Part shown: positions 16,355 to 24,336 of the stretch, one piece after another
Numbering within the stretch: position 1 is the stretch's first letter
Layout: each line of letters begins with the position of its first letter
Assembly: GCA_035560795.1 (NCBI GenBank)
Contig: DATMYV010000016.1
Coordinates: 46,202-110,201, forward strand
From: Longilinea sp035560795
GTDB lineage: Bacteria > Chloroflexota > Anaerolineae > Anaerolineales > Anaerolineaceae
Direction: 5' to 3'
Length of the DNA stretch: 64,000 nt
Notes under the pieces: generated by a model
What the model saw: only the letters and a program-made list of their open reading frames with translations
Told to the model about the DNA's origin: nothing
Databases searched by the model: none
Position numbers and translations under genes: made by a program

Positions 16355-17554
16355 TTACCAGCTTGGAGCTGGCGTGGCAGTAATTAACAAGGATTGGTTA
16401 ATCCAGCCCAGTGTGGTGCCATTGATGCGCACGTGCACCCAGGTGACTGAACCATCCTGAACAATTTCGGGTAAAACCTCAACCAAATTATCATTAAGCA
16501 GGCTGGCAACAATCTTGGAGGAGCCATTCGGCTCGAGCCGTACCAACACGCCGTTGGATTGCGGTGCAAAAACCTTAGCCCACAACGGCGTCGGGATAGG
16601 CGTGAGCGTAAGTGTAGGTGTCGCGGATGGAACCAGGGTATTTGTAGGGGTAATCGTCATGGTCGGAGGCATTGGCGTGTCGGACGGAATGGTGGTGTCT
16701 GTCACAGTGGGAGTATGACTGGGCATAGCAATTCCAGGCGGTTGAACAGCCATTTTTTGTTGCCTGGCTGTTCCAAATCCCAGGATAGCCACCGCTGCCA
16801 GGATGCAAACCAAGGCCAGGCTTGTAGTAAGGGTGTATCCAAATAAATTCAACGGGCGTAAACGCAAAACAGCCAGCACAATGGCGCCTACCAGCACCGC
16901 CCATGCCAAATGGACTGCGAAAACGATCACGCCATCCGGCCACAGGCCAGGAGCACCTGAGGTTAAGCCAAAACCGGCTACGCCGGCCGGAAGGTAAAGC
17001 ACATACGCCAGGGCAACATTACTGATGAGCGGTTTCGAATCCGGCGATCGCACCAATAAGAAAGTCGTCAATCCGGCGCCCAGGGTCACCAGTAGAATAT
17101 CCGGCCAGGTGAAAGCGGCATGTAAATTGGCTTGCGTTACCATCACTGGTTGGAAATACTGCACAGCCCATCCGGCCAGTGCACCCATGCCAAACAGGGT
17201 TAACCCACCAAAAAGAATGGCGACCAATGCCTGCAAGAAGAAACGCGGCGAGCCAAGCAGGGTGCCAAACGCCAATCCCATCACAGGGGCCAGGAAAGGC
17301 GCCAGCAAAACGGCCAGTAAAAACAAGGCTGGGGAATCCAGTACCAGGGCAGCAGCCAGCGCCAATCCGCTTAACAATGTAAACAGAAAGAAATCAACCG
17401 AAGGCGTTACCCGGTGCGCGACATCAGAAAGAAACTCGGCTCGCTCGTTCTGGCTGGTGCCGGAAAAATTAATCCGGTGCGATCGTCTCCGGCGTGCAGG
17501 CGGAAGAGAATCGGGATCTTCTGGGAGGATGGGTTCGATGGAAGGTAAATTCAT
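16355..17554 (-). CDS. DUF389-type membrane protein with C-terminal SH3b domain
   Basis: 399 residues. The N-terminal half has about 7 membrane segments including LDSPALFLLAVLLAPFLAP, the signature of the DUF389 (hydrophobic-domain) family. A Pro/Thr-rich linker (about residues 280-325) leads to a C-terminal bacterial SH3-like domain (VLVRLEPNGSSKIVASL ... WVHVRINGTTLGWI). SH3b domains usually act outside the cell at the wall, so the tail is probably external. It overlaps the upstream HAD gene by ATGA (17551-17554), suggesting coupled translation. Confidence 0.82.
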   Translation of the reverse strand: MNLPSIEPILPEDPDSLPPARRRRSHRINFSGTSQNERAEFLSDVAHRVTPSVDFFLFTLLSGLALAAALVLDSPALFLLAVLLAPFLAPVMGLAFGTLLGSPRFFLQALVAILFGGLTLFGMGALAGWAVQYFQPVMVTQANLHAAFTWPDILLVTLGAGLTTFLLVRSPDSKPLISNVALAYVLYLPAGVAGFGLTSGAPGLWPDGVIVFAVHLAWAVLVGAIVLAVLRLRPLNLFGYTLTTSLALVCILAAVAILGFGTARQQKMAVQPPGIAMPSHTPTVTDTTIPSDTPMPPTMTITPTNTLVPSATPTLTLTPIPTPLWAKVFAPQSNGVLVRLEPNGSSKIVASLLNDNLVEVLPEIVQDGSVTWVHVRINGTTLGWINQSLLITATPAPSW

Positions 17555-18021
17555 TTTCTCAGTGTCGCAACAATTCGCATGGGTTTTTCCAATAGGTCAA
17601 GCGCAGCAAAGATATCCGGCATAACCATATCCGCTGCCAGCAGGGTATCAGGCGATAACCCCTCCCGAGAGAGAACTGCAATGCCCAAACCGGCAACCCT
17701 TAACATTTCGGCATCATTCGCCCCCTGCCCGATCGCAACCACCCCCTCCGCGCCTAGCTTGTTCACAAAATCAGCTTTTTGAACTGCCTCGTCGCCCGGT
17801 TGCAAGCGGATTGCATGCAAATTCAAGACATGATCAATTTCAGCCTGTTTTCCATGGGTATCGGCCGTGATGAGATGCAACTCCAGACGGTCGCGCAGCC
17901 TGTTCAAGGGACGGATCAGACCGTCCATCAAACGGCCATCCAAAGCCAGGGTGCCGTTCATATCGCAAACCAAGTGCAAGAGTCGCACCTTTCGGCGCCC
18001 CGGAATGTCCAACTCAATCAT
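17551..18021 (-). CDS. HAD-superfamily soluble P-type-ATPase-like protein
   Basis: 156 residues from ATG 18021. HAD motif I is CDMNGTLALDG, with Asn at the second Asp position as in the soluble P-type-ATPase-like subgroup; motif II lies in LITADTHGK and motif IV in VAIGQGANDAEML. It is likely a small phosphatase of unknown substrate. ATG 18021 is preferred to the longer start at 18039 because a TATAAT lies exactly 6 nt upstream of it on this strand. Cotranscribed with the DUF389-type gene. Confidence 0.82.
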   Translation of the reverse strand: MIELDIPGRRKVRLLHLVCDMNGTLALDGRLMDGLIRPLNRLRDRLELHLITADTHGKQAEIDHVLNLHAIRLQPGDEAVQKADFVNKLGAEGVVAIGQGANDAEMLRVAGLGIAVLSREGLSPDTLLAADMVMPDIFAALDLLEKPMRIVATLRK

Positions 18022-18027
18022 GGCACA

Positions 18028-18033
18028 ATTATA
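18028..18033 (-). promoter_or_regulatory. -10 box TATAAT 6 nt before ATG (minus strand)
   Basis: Read on the minus strand, TATAAT, then TGTGCC, then ATG at 18021: another leaderless arrangement. Confidence 0.55.
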
Positions 18034-18075
18034 ATACATACGGTATTATCAGGCTTCAGAGGAGCTGCCTTAGCT

Positions 18076-19122
18076 ATGTTGCATTTTTCGAACCATTTTG
18101 CCCGTTCCACGCGCTTCATACTGGTAGCCGCCAGCTTGCTTCTAATCACCGCCTGCAACCGCGTAACGCCAGCGGTAACGGCAACGCCGACCAACGCGCA
18201 CCTTGAAACACCGGCTACCCTTCAACCAACTCTGGAGCCAACTGCAGCAACCGCAAAAGTAATCTTGATTAGTGATATTGGAGCATCGACGGCTGACCTG
18301 CAAAAAACAGAAATGGTGTTAACTGTTCTGGCTGCCAGGGATAACATGAACCTGGTACAGGCTGATAGCCTGACAACTTCAGATTTGACACCTGAAGTGA
18401 AAGTTGTGGTCTGGATCGGTCAGGCGGAGGGGATTGGCGAATTGGCTGCCGGAGCGCCGCAGGTACAATTCGTTGCCATTACCTCCAGCGCCCTTGAACC
18501 TGCCGTGAATCTCAACATTATCCACATCCGCCCTGAGAAGGCTGTTTTTATTGCCGGGTATATTTCCACCCTGATCGCACCCGACTGGCGCGGAGCCGGT
18601 CTGCTGCCATCCGATGGTCCGTTGGGCGATCAGGTTCAGGCGGTTTTCACCAATGGCGGGCGGTTCTTCTGCGGACGCTGCGCACCTGCTTTTGCGCCAG
18701 TTGTACTATTTCCAGTCAGCACAGTACTTCCCGGTAACAGCCCGCCTTCAGCCTGGCAGGCTGCCTTTGATGAACTCAACAAAAATATTATCGAAGTTTT
18801 ATACGTAAGCAACTCAGCCGCCAGCCCCGAATTGCTCTCGGCATTGAGCGAGAAAGGCATCATCCTGATCGGCAGCCAGCCTCCAACCGCTGATCTGCTA
18901 TCAGCCTGGGCTGCGACCGTCTCGATTGACTGCAATTCCCAGCTTGAATTGCTCTGGCCGGATCTATTTGCGAATAAACCCGGTCAATCGCTCGAAGCGC
19001 CAGTCGTATTATCAGATGTTGATCCGGCGAAACTCAGCCCGGGACGGCAGGAGCTGGTCAATGCGATGATTGGGAATCTGCAGGACGGTACAGTCAATCC
19101 CTTCAGCGTACCGCCGGAATAA
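18076..19122 (+). CDS. BMP/PnrA-like substrate-binding lipoprotein
   Basis: 348 residues from ATG 18076, which opens a lipoprotein signal peptide ending in LLLITAC (lipobox; lipidated Cys), then a Thr/Ala-rich spacer. The frame is open far upstream, but the GGAG motif before 18076 and the signal peptide fix the start. The mature part resembles basic membrane protein/PnrA nucleoside-binding proteins (VFIAGYISTL, GQAEGI, KGIILIGSQ). No ABC permease or ATPase genes are adjacent, so it may be an orphan sensor or binding protein. Confidence 0.75.
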   Translation: MLHFSNHFARSTRFILVAASLLLITACNRVTPAVTATPTNAHLETPATLQPTLEPTAATAKVILISDIGASTADLQKTEMVLTVLAARDNMNLVQADSLTTSDLTPEVKVVVWIGQAEGIGELAAGAPQVQFVAITSSALEPAVNLNIIHIRPEKAVFIAGYISTLIAPDWRGAGLLPSDGPLGDQVQAVFTNGGRFFCGRCAPAFAPVVLFPVSTVLPGNSPPSAWQAAFDELNKNIIEVLYVSNSAASPELLSALSEKGIILIGSQPPTADLLSAWAATVSIDCNSQLELLWPDLFANKPGQSLEAPVVLSDVDPAKLSPGRQELVNAMIGNLQDGTVNPFSVPPE

Positions 19123-19131
19123 ATCTGAATA

Positions 19132-19833
19132 TCATTCAGGCGGCGTTCCTAAGAATTCACCGGCTGTAGCCTGTCCTGGCGCATTGATCCCCTCGCGGCG
19201 AATTACCTTCCAGACCGTTATTAACAGAATCTTGATATCCAGTCCAAGCGACCAGTGGTCCACATACCAGACATCCAGCTTGAACTTATCTTCCCAGGTG
19301 AGTGCATTGCGTCCATTAATTTGTGCCCAGCCGGTTATCCCGGGCAACACTGAATGACGGCGTGCCTGCTCGGGCGTATAACGGTCAAGGTACTGTACCA
19401 GCAAAGGTCGAGGCCCGACCAGACTTAATTCACCTCGCAGGACATTAAAGAATTCTGGTAATTCATCCAGGCTGAAAGCGCGCAAGGTGCGACCAAATGC
19501 AGGCAGCCTTTCCGCATCCGGCAGCGGGCTGCCATTGGAATCGACCTCTGAACGCATACTACGAAATTTATACAGGGTAAACAGCTCGCTGTTCAAGCCT
19601 GGTCGTTCCTGAAGGAAAAGAACCGGCCGGCCTAGCCTAATGCACACCAGCAGCCCCACCAGCGCCATCAGGGGTGATAACAGAATTAAACCAGGGATAG
19701 TCAATAACAAGTCAAACACGCGTTTGACCAGAGGAATTCCGGGGGGAAGCAGGCGGGCACTCACAGCGTCATTGTACCAAAACTGGGCGGCTTGGATTAT
19801 AATTTTGCTAATCTTCTCAGTCATCCTGCCCAC
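19132..19833 (-). CDS. Undecaprenyl-phosphate sugar-1-phosphate transferase (bacterial sugar transferase)
   Basis: 233 residues with the membrane-entry helix KRVFDLLLTIPGLILLSPL and the catalytic core of the WcaJ/EpsL/PglC family: RLGRPVLFLQERPG, FTLYKFRSMR, LDELPEFFNVLRGELSLVG and RPGI/GITGWAQINGRN. It starts glycan synthesis by moving a sugar phosphate onto a lipid carrier at the inner face of the membrane. It lacks the long N-terminal membrane domain of WcaJ. The start is GTG 19833 or ATG 19824. No other glycan genes surround it. Confidence 0.92.
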   Translation of the reverse strand: MGRMTEKISKIIIQAAQFWYNDAVSARLLPPGIPLVKRVFDLLLTIPGLILLSPLMALVGLLVCIRLGRPVLFLQERPGLNSELFTLYKFRSMRSEVDSNGSPLPDAERLPAFGRTLRAFSLDELPEFFNVLRGELSLVGPRPLLVQYLDRYTPEQARRHSVLPGITGWAQINGRNALTWEDKFKLDVWYVDHWSLGLDIKILLITVWKVIRREGINAPGQATAGEFLGTPPE

Positions 19834-19875
19834 AGGTTCGCGAGAGGGTAATTGTTTTCAGCCGAGGCAGCCTCA

Positions 19876-20130
19876 ATGCTCTTAAAGATCAATGTTCAAT
19901 ACTGCGCAACTTGAAGGTACCTTCCCAGGGCTGCCAGTCTGGCATCCGAATTGCTTAACAACTTCGAACCTGAAATCGAAAGCCTGACTTTGATTCCATC
20001 CGAGGGCGGCCGTTTCGAAGTCACAGTGAATGACACCTTGATTTATTCCAAATTACAGACCCGCCGCCACGCTGAACCGGGCGAAATCACCCGCTTGATC
20101 AAAAAACAGCTTCAGGAAAGGCATCCATGA
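19876..20130 (+). CDS. SelW-like Rdx-family selenoprotein with in-frame UGA (Sec13)
   Basis: An 84-residue thioredoxin-like-fold protein read through TGA at 19912-19914. The translation begins MLLKINVQYCAT-U-RYLPRA, giving the CxxU redox motif (Cys10-Ala-Thr-Sec13) where SelW/SelT/Rdx proteins have CxxC or CxxU. The rest fits the family: LASELLNNF, a strand-turn PSEGGRFEVTV and LIYSKLQTRR. The frame stays open after the TGA to a stop at 20128-20130, which overlaps the trpS ATG. A small hairpin follows the UGA. Without Sec decoding only a 12-residue peptide would be made. selD, also with UGA, lies 4.2 kb downstream. Confidence 0.9.
19932..19944 (+). promoter_or_regulatory. Candidate bacterial SECIS hairpin in SelW-like gene
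   Basis: The stem 19932-19935 pairs with 19941-19944 around the loop AGTCT, with G in the second loop position, 21 nt after the UGA. Outer pairs extend the stem after a mismatch. The position and loop G fit the bSECIS rule; the stem is short. Confidence 0.5.
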
Positions 20131-21125
20131 GTGTAAAATCTGCTCGAGTTTTTTCCGGCGCCCGCCCCACCGGACGCCAGCACCTGGGAAATTACCTCGG
20201 CGCAATTAAAAATTACGTTGCGCTGCAGGAAGAATATGAGTGCGTTTACTGCATTGTTGATCTGCACGCTTTAACCACATTAGAATCAACCCATGAACTG
20301 CGGCAGAATTGCTATGAAATGGCTTTGGACTGGTTGGCCGCAGGAATCGATCCACAAAAAGCGATCATATTCATCCAATCTCATGTTCCGCAGGTCACTG
20401 AACTGCATACCATCCTCTCAATGGTGACGCCGCTCGGCAAGCTTACCGACCTGCCCACCTTCAAAGAAAAAGCCCGCCAGCAGCCGCATAATATCAACTA
20501 CGGCCTGGTCGGCTACCCGGTGCTGATGACAGCCGATATCGCTCTATACCGTGCCACGTTGGTCCCGGTGGGCGTCGATCAGGCGCCTCATCTCGAGTTT
20601 GCCCGGGAAACTGTGAGGTCCTTCAATTACCATTTCAATACCAACGCACTGCTTGAACCCCAAATTAAAGTCACCACGGTGCCGAAGGTGCTGGGTATCG
20701 ACGGCCAACAGAAAATGGGCAAAAGCCTGAACAATCACATCGAACTGGCAGCCACCCCTGCTGAAACGCAGAAGCTGGTGATGAGTATGGTTACCGATCC
20801 CGCCCGCATTCGCCGCAGCGACCCGGGCAATCCGGATGTGTGCAACGTGTTTACCATGCACAAAGTCTTTTCCAGTCCGGAGGAAATCGAAATGGTCAAT
20901 GTCGAATGCCGCCGGGCTGGCATCGGCTGCGTGGATTGTAAAAAGCTGCTGGCTAAGAACATGAACGCCCACCTGCAGCCATTCCGCGACCGGCGGGCTG
21001 AATTGGATGCCAAACCTGACCTGGTCTGGGATGTTCTGCACGACGGCGCCCACCGGGCAACCCTCCTGGCTGAAGAGACCATGCGGGATGTTCGCGCAGC
21101 CGTTGGACTGGCGGAGAAAGCCTGA
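20127..21125 (+). CDS. trpS: Tryptophanyl-tRNA synthetase
   Basis: Charges tRNA-Trp; class I synthetase. 332 residues with the HIGH-type block RPTGRQHLGNYLG and the KMSKS-type block KMGKSLNN, both in normal places, plus TADIALYRATLVPVGVDQ for the dimer/ATP site. Its ATG overlaps the SelW-like stop (ATGA), so translation of trpS may depend on ribosomes that finish the selenoprotein frame. dtd follows 3 nt after its stop, pairing charging with D-aminoacyl-tRNA editing. Confidence 0.96.
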   Translation: MSVKSARVFSGARPTGRQHLGNYLGAIKNYVALQEEYECVYCIVDLHALTTLESTHELRQNCYEMALDWLAAGIDPQKAIIFIQSHVPQVTELHTILSMVTPLGKLTDLPTFKEKARQQPHNINYGLVGYPVLMTADIALYRATLVPVGVDQAPHLEFARETVRSFNYHFNTNALLEPQIKVTTVPKVLGIDGQQKMGKSLNNHIELAATPAETQKLVMSMVTDPARIRRSDPGNPDVCNVFTMHKVFSSPEEIEMVNVECRRAGIGCVDCKKLLAKNMNAHLQPFRDRRAELDAKPDLVWDVLHDGAHRATLLAEETMRDVRAAVGLAEKA

Positions 21126-21128
21126 CCC

Positions 21129-21566
21129 GTGCGCGCAGTTGTCCAGCGGGTGACTCATGGTAAAGTCAGTGTCGATGGCCACAGCATTGCCGAAATCGGC
21201 CCAGGTCTGGTCATTCTTTTGGGAATTGGTCCGAACGACGACGAAGAAAAAGCCCGCAGCCTGGGGCGAAAAATTGCCCTGTTGCGCATTTTCGCCGATG
21301 CGGAAGGCAAAATGAACCGCTCGTGCGTCGATATTAGCGGTCAGGCCATCGTGGTTTCGCAGTTCACACTTTATGCCGACACGCGGCGCGGCAACCGGCC
21401 GTCATTTATTGAGGCTGCACCGCCCGACCTGGCCCGGCCACTATGCGACCGTTTTTCCCAATTGCTGATAGAAGCCGGCATTCCCACCCAGCAGGGCGAA
21501 TTTGGCGCCAATATGCGGGTGCAAATAGAAAACGACGGCCCGGTAACGATCCTTTTTGAAATATAG
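21129..21566 (+). CDS. dtd: D-aminoacyl-tRNA deacylase
   Basis: Hydrolyses D-amino acids from tRNA. 145 residues, GTG start. Hallmarks are MRAVVQRVTHGKVSV at the N-terminus, the active-site VSQFTLYAD and the Gly-cisPro-type loop near GANMRVQIENDGPVT. It directly follows trpS, suggesting one transcript with the upstream selenoprotein gene. Confidence 0.95.
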   Translation: MRAVVQRVTHGKVSVDGHSIAEIGPGLVILLGIGPNDDEEKARSLGRKIALLRIFADAEGKMNRSCVDISGQAIVVSQFTLYADTRRGNRPSFIEAAPPDLARPLCDRFSQLLIEAGIPTQQGEFGANMRVQIENDGPVTILFEI

Positions 21567-21590
21567 CCTGCCAGCTTACCCAGAATAATC

Positions 21591-21617
21591 GAAACCTAAC
21601 GGCTGTCGTTAGGTTTC
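21591..21617. terminator. Hairpin between convergent dtd and PyrD-like genes
   Basis: A perfect 11-bp stem (21591-21601 with 21607-21617), loop GCTGT, followed on the plus strand by TTC. Its right arm contains the minus-strand stop codon (21609-21611). It probably serves dtd and may also slow transcription from the other side. Confidence 0.65.
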
Positions 21618-22373
21618 TTCATCCCAACCTCGCCACAGTACTCCATCCAGTGCAACGGCCCAGGCACCAGCCTGTAATAAAGCCTCGCCCTGGATTCTCG
21701 AATAGACGCCCGCCGATGCAATCAACGGCAGGCGTGCGCGCCGGGCTGTACGGATCGCCGCCAGCACCTGGGGAAACAGACCGGGACCGATCAAATGACC
21801 ACCGGTGATTACCCCATCCTTGCCAGGCAGAGCACCGCGCGGAGCAGCCAGGCTGAGCGCACTGACACCCAAACCTGACAACCGGCCGGTCCAACCATCC
21901 CCACAGGCCGTAAATGGAATCTCGACCACCAATGGACGCTCTCCACTCGCGGCTGCCACCATTGAAAGCGCCTGGTCGCCGTAGATCCGTGGTGGAAGTC
22001 CCAACACAATCGCTGTCACCCCTTCCAATTCTTCCAAAGCCTGCACCATCTGCAGAACGTTTTCGGCGGTATCTGCCAGGATATGCACCCACACCGGCAG
22101 GTCTGCGCGCGCCCAGCGGGAAGCATAGCGTTTGATTGTTTCACTTACCCCCGGGTTTACCACCCCAGTGTGAAGCAGGTAGCTGCCAGGATATTCAATC
22201 AAGACCCGGTTCTCCGCGGCAGTGCGCGGACGCAGGCTGATAGGATTGGTGACGAAGGCGCCTTGCTCGATAGGTATCGTCCAACCGCTGCCGGGGGCAA
22301 ATCCCAGGCTGCCTGCGGCATTAATCCATGGGGAGGCCAGGGTCAATTCTTCCCGCGGCAGGAAAGCACTCAT
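21609..22373 (-). CDS. Degenerate PyrD-like (dihydroorotate dehydrogenase-fold) protein
   Basis: 254 residues, a TIM-barrel protein similar to class 1B dihydroorotate dehydrogenase: INAAGSLGFA, LLHTGVVNPGVSETIKRY, GVITGGHLIGPGLFPQ and LIASAGVYS (phosphate/FMN loops). It is shorter than PyrD (about 300), and two catalytic landmarks are absent: the TKT lysine region reads FVTNPI, and the strand that should hold the SCPN nucleophile reads AIVLGLPP. It is therefore unlikely to oxidise dihydroorotate and may be a repurposed flavoprotein. It overlaps the PyrK-like gene by ATGA. Confidence 0.75.
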   Translation of the reverse strand: MSAFLPREELTLASPWINAAGSLGFAPGSGWTIPIEQGAFVTNPISLRPRTAAENRVLIEYPGSYLLHTGVVNPGVSETIKRYASRWARADLPVWVHILADTAENVLQMVQALEELEGVTAIVLGLPPRIYGDQALSMVAAASGERPLVVEIPFTACGDGWTGRLSGLGVSALSLAAPRGALPGKDGVITGGHLIGPGLFPQVLAAIRTARRARLPLIASAGVYSRIQGEALLQAGAWAVALDGVLWRGWDEET

Positions 22374-23059
22374 GGAACGCCTCCCAGATCGGCCAGATCG
22401 TATACCGGTCCATCCTTACAGGCCAGAGTCCAACCGGAAAGCGTTTTTACCGCACACACACCGCATTCGCCTATGCCACCGCAAACGATCGGCGTGCGCA
22501 CCAGCGCCTGTCCGGTGAAAGGCAGCTTCTGATTTATCCCCAGGCCAATAACCTGCTTCCATTGCTCCGCCCGGCCGTTATCCAAATCCAGCGCAAGGTA
22601 ATCAGCCCATTCCAAAACCTCGCCGAGTTGCTCCAGCGGCATAATCTCCACATCCGCCGGCAGGTGTTCTGGAATGGAGGCGGCATAAAGCACCACGGCA
22701 GCATCCTGCGCCAATGCCAAATCAGCCAGCGGCAACAGCCGTTCGGGACCGCACCCCAAGGCTGCCAGCGCCACTTTGTGCGCGCCTGCCGGAAGCCGAA
22801 AGCCATTGCCCAACGGGCCGCGCACCTGCAGCCGCATTCCAGCCGCCCACGAACCGGGCAGGGGCGGTGCGACCCGCAGGAATTCGCCGGATGGCCCGGC
22901 AGGAAAAATCGCCGTTGCCAGTGCTTCAGACTGTCCAGGAGCGAAAGCCAACAGATATTCCCCTGGCAGTGGGCGAATGCTGGCAGGCAAAGCCAGCGTG
23001 CCTTCGACTCCAGTAGCTCCCAGTCGTAATTCGATCAAATCGCAAAATGCAGTCGGCAT
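22370..23059 (-). CDS. PyrK-like FAD/[2Fe-2S] electron-transfer subunit
   Basis: 229 residues. It shows GPLGNGF and the C-terminal Fe-S cysteines of the PyrK family: C193-x5-C199-x2-C202-x11-C214 followed by KDGPVYD. Classical PyrK has x4 between the first two Cys, so one residue is extra here. In the dihydroorotate dehydrogenase B complex PyrK passes electrons to NAD+. The NAD-site glycine pattern is weak (ALGCGPERLLPLADL). It is translationally coupled to the degenerate PyrD-like gene, forming a two-subunit enzyme of unknown substrate. Confidence 0.78.
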   Translation of the reverse strand: MPTAFCDLIELRLGATGVEGTLALPASIRPLPGEYLLAFAPGQSEALATAIFPAGPSGEFLRVAPPLPGSWAAGMRLQVRGPLGNGFRLPAGAHKVALAALGCGPERLLPLADLALAQDAAVVLYAASIPEHLPADVEIMPLEQLGEVLEWADYLALDLDNGRAEQWKQVIGLGINQKLPFTGQALVRTPIVCGGIGECGVCAVKTLSGWTLACKDGPVYDLADLGGVP

Positions 23060-23065
23060 GCTTTA

Positions 23066-23071
23066 ATTCTA
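23066..23071 (-). promoter_or_regulatory. -10 box TAGAAT 6 nt before ATG (minus strand)
   Basis: On the minus strand TAGAAT is followed by six bases and the ATG at 23059 of the PyrK-like gene. No Shine-Dalgarno sequence is visible. Confidence 0.45.
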
Positions 23072-23200
23072 GCCTGAAACAAAAATACGCACAATTCGTA
23101 AATAGAATAAGAAAAGATGATTCAACAATCATTGGGGATAGAAAATCGCAAGCAAAACCTTTATACTTGTTTTTTCGGTATTCTACATAGGAGACAACAA

Positions 23201-24256
23201 ATGAACATAGCCAGTATCTTCTCAGCACTCGCCGGCCTGGCCTGGTTGGCCGGGATTGGTTTCGCCATTCTTGCGGCTATCCGTGCCGGACAGGGAAAGC
23301 CGATTCGCGGCGGTGCACGCACGGTTATCGGAATCCTCATTGTTGCAATTCTTTCCACCGTCCTTGGCGCCGGGATGGTCTTCATCGAGCCGCCTGAACG
23401 AGGCGTTGTCATTTCGGCGCTCTCTCCAACCGGCTACCGCAATCAGGCACTGACCCCTGGTCTGCGCTGGGTGATCCCTTTCTTTGAAACCGTTGTCCGT
23501 TATCCCATTTCCACCCAGAATTACACCATGTCCATTGCTGGAACGGAAGGAACCATTCAGGGAGATGATTCGATCGCTGCCCGTACCGCCGACGGCCAGG
23601 AAATTTATGTGGATGCCTCGGTGATCTTTGCCATCGACCCAAACAAAGTCATTGAAGTGCATATTAAATGGCAGAACCGTTACGAGAACGATCTGGTACG
23701 GGCACAGGCGCGCGGCATTGTACGCGACGCAGTTTCTCAATACAATGTCAACGAAGTGGTCACCACCAAGCGTTTCGAACTGGTCAACAACATCCGGACC
23801 GCCATGGGCACCAAGCTCTCAGATAATGGTCTGATCCTGATTGACTTCGTCCTGCGCAATATCACCTTTTCTCCTGAATACGCCGCCTCGGTGGAACAAA
23901 AGCAGATTGCCGAGCAACTTTCACAACAGGCGAAATTCGTGGTTGAACAGAAGCGCCAGGAAGCCGAACAGGCCCGCCAAGTGGCGCAGGGTCAGGCGGA
24001 TGCGGTCGTAATCCGTGCCAAAGCGGATGGCGAAGCGCGCATTATCTCAGCAAAGGCTGAAGCAGAAGCCCTGGCTTTGATCAGCGACGCACTCAAGAAT
24101 AACCCGGATTTGCTTACCTACCAGTACATTAGCAAACTATCGCCGAACATTCAGACGATGTTGCTTCCCAGCAATTCTCCTTTCCTGCTGCAACTGCCGC
24201 AATACAATACCACAACCAACCCAACGCCGACCGTTGTTCCAACCACCACACCATAA
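23201..24256 (+). CDS. SPFH/prohibitin-family membrane protein
   Basis: 351 residues. Two hydrophobic N-terminal segments (about 4-24 and 42-62) are followed by a prohibitin-like SPFH domain (GLRWVIPFFETVVRYPISTQ, YVDASVIFAIDP, VVTTKRFELVNNIRTAMG), a long Glu/Ala/Gln-rich coiled coil (about 245-305) and a Pro/Thr tail. SPFH proteins form membrane ring or cage scaffolds that often modulate proteases. The start at 23201 is set by AGGAGA 9 nt upstream; the frame opens earlier at 23117. Confidence 0.9.
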   Translation: MNIASIFSALAGLAWLAGIGFAILAAIRAGQGKPIRGGARTVIGILIVAILSTVLGAGMVFIEPPERGVVISALSPTGYRNQALTPGLRWVIPFFETVVRYPISTQNYTMSIAGTEGTIQGDDSIAARTADGQEIYVDASVIFAIDPNKVIEVHIKWQNRYENDLVRAQARGIVRDAVSQYNVNEVVTTKRFELVNNIRTAMGTKLSDNGLILIDFVLRNITFSPEYAASVEQKQIAEQLSQQAKFVVEQKRQEAEQARQVAQGQADAVVIRAKADGEARIISAKAEAEALALISDALKNNPDLLTYQYISKLSPNIQTMLLPSNSPFLLQLPQYNTTTNPTPTVVPTTTP

Positions 24257-24273
24257 GCCTCTCAGGTTGATGT

Positions 24274-24297
24274 AATCCCTGCCAAAAGGCAGGGATT
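24274..24297 (+). terminator. Intrinsic terminator after SPFH gene
   Basis: A perfect 10-bp stem (24274-24283 with 24288-24297), loop AAAA, then ATTTTTAT. Confidence 0.88.
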
Positions 24298-24324
24298 ATT
24301 TTTATCCATCGATCCTTGGGCTGA

Positions 24325-24330
24325 TATAAT
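24325..24330 (+). promoter_or_regulatory. Extended -10 box (TGaTATAAT) 6 nt before selD ATG
   Basis: TATAAT preceded by TG, followed by TCAAAT and the ATG at 24337. There is no Shine-Dalgarno sequence. It supports both the selD start and a leaderless transcript. Confidence 0.6.
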
Positions 24331-24336
24331 TCAAAT

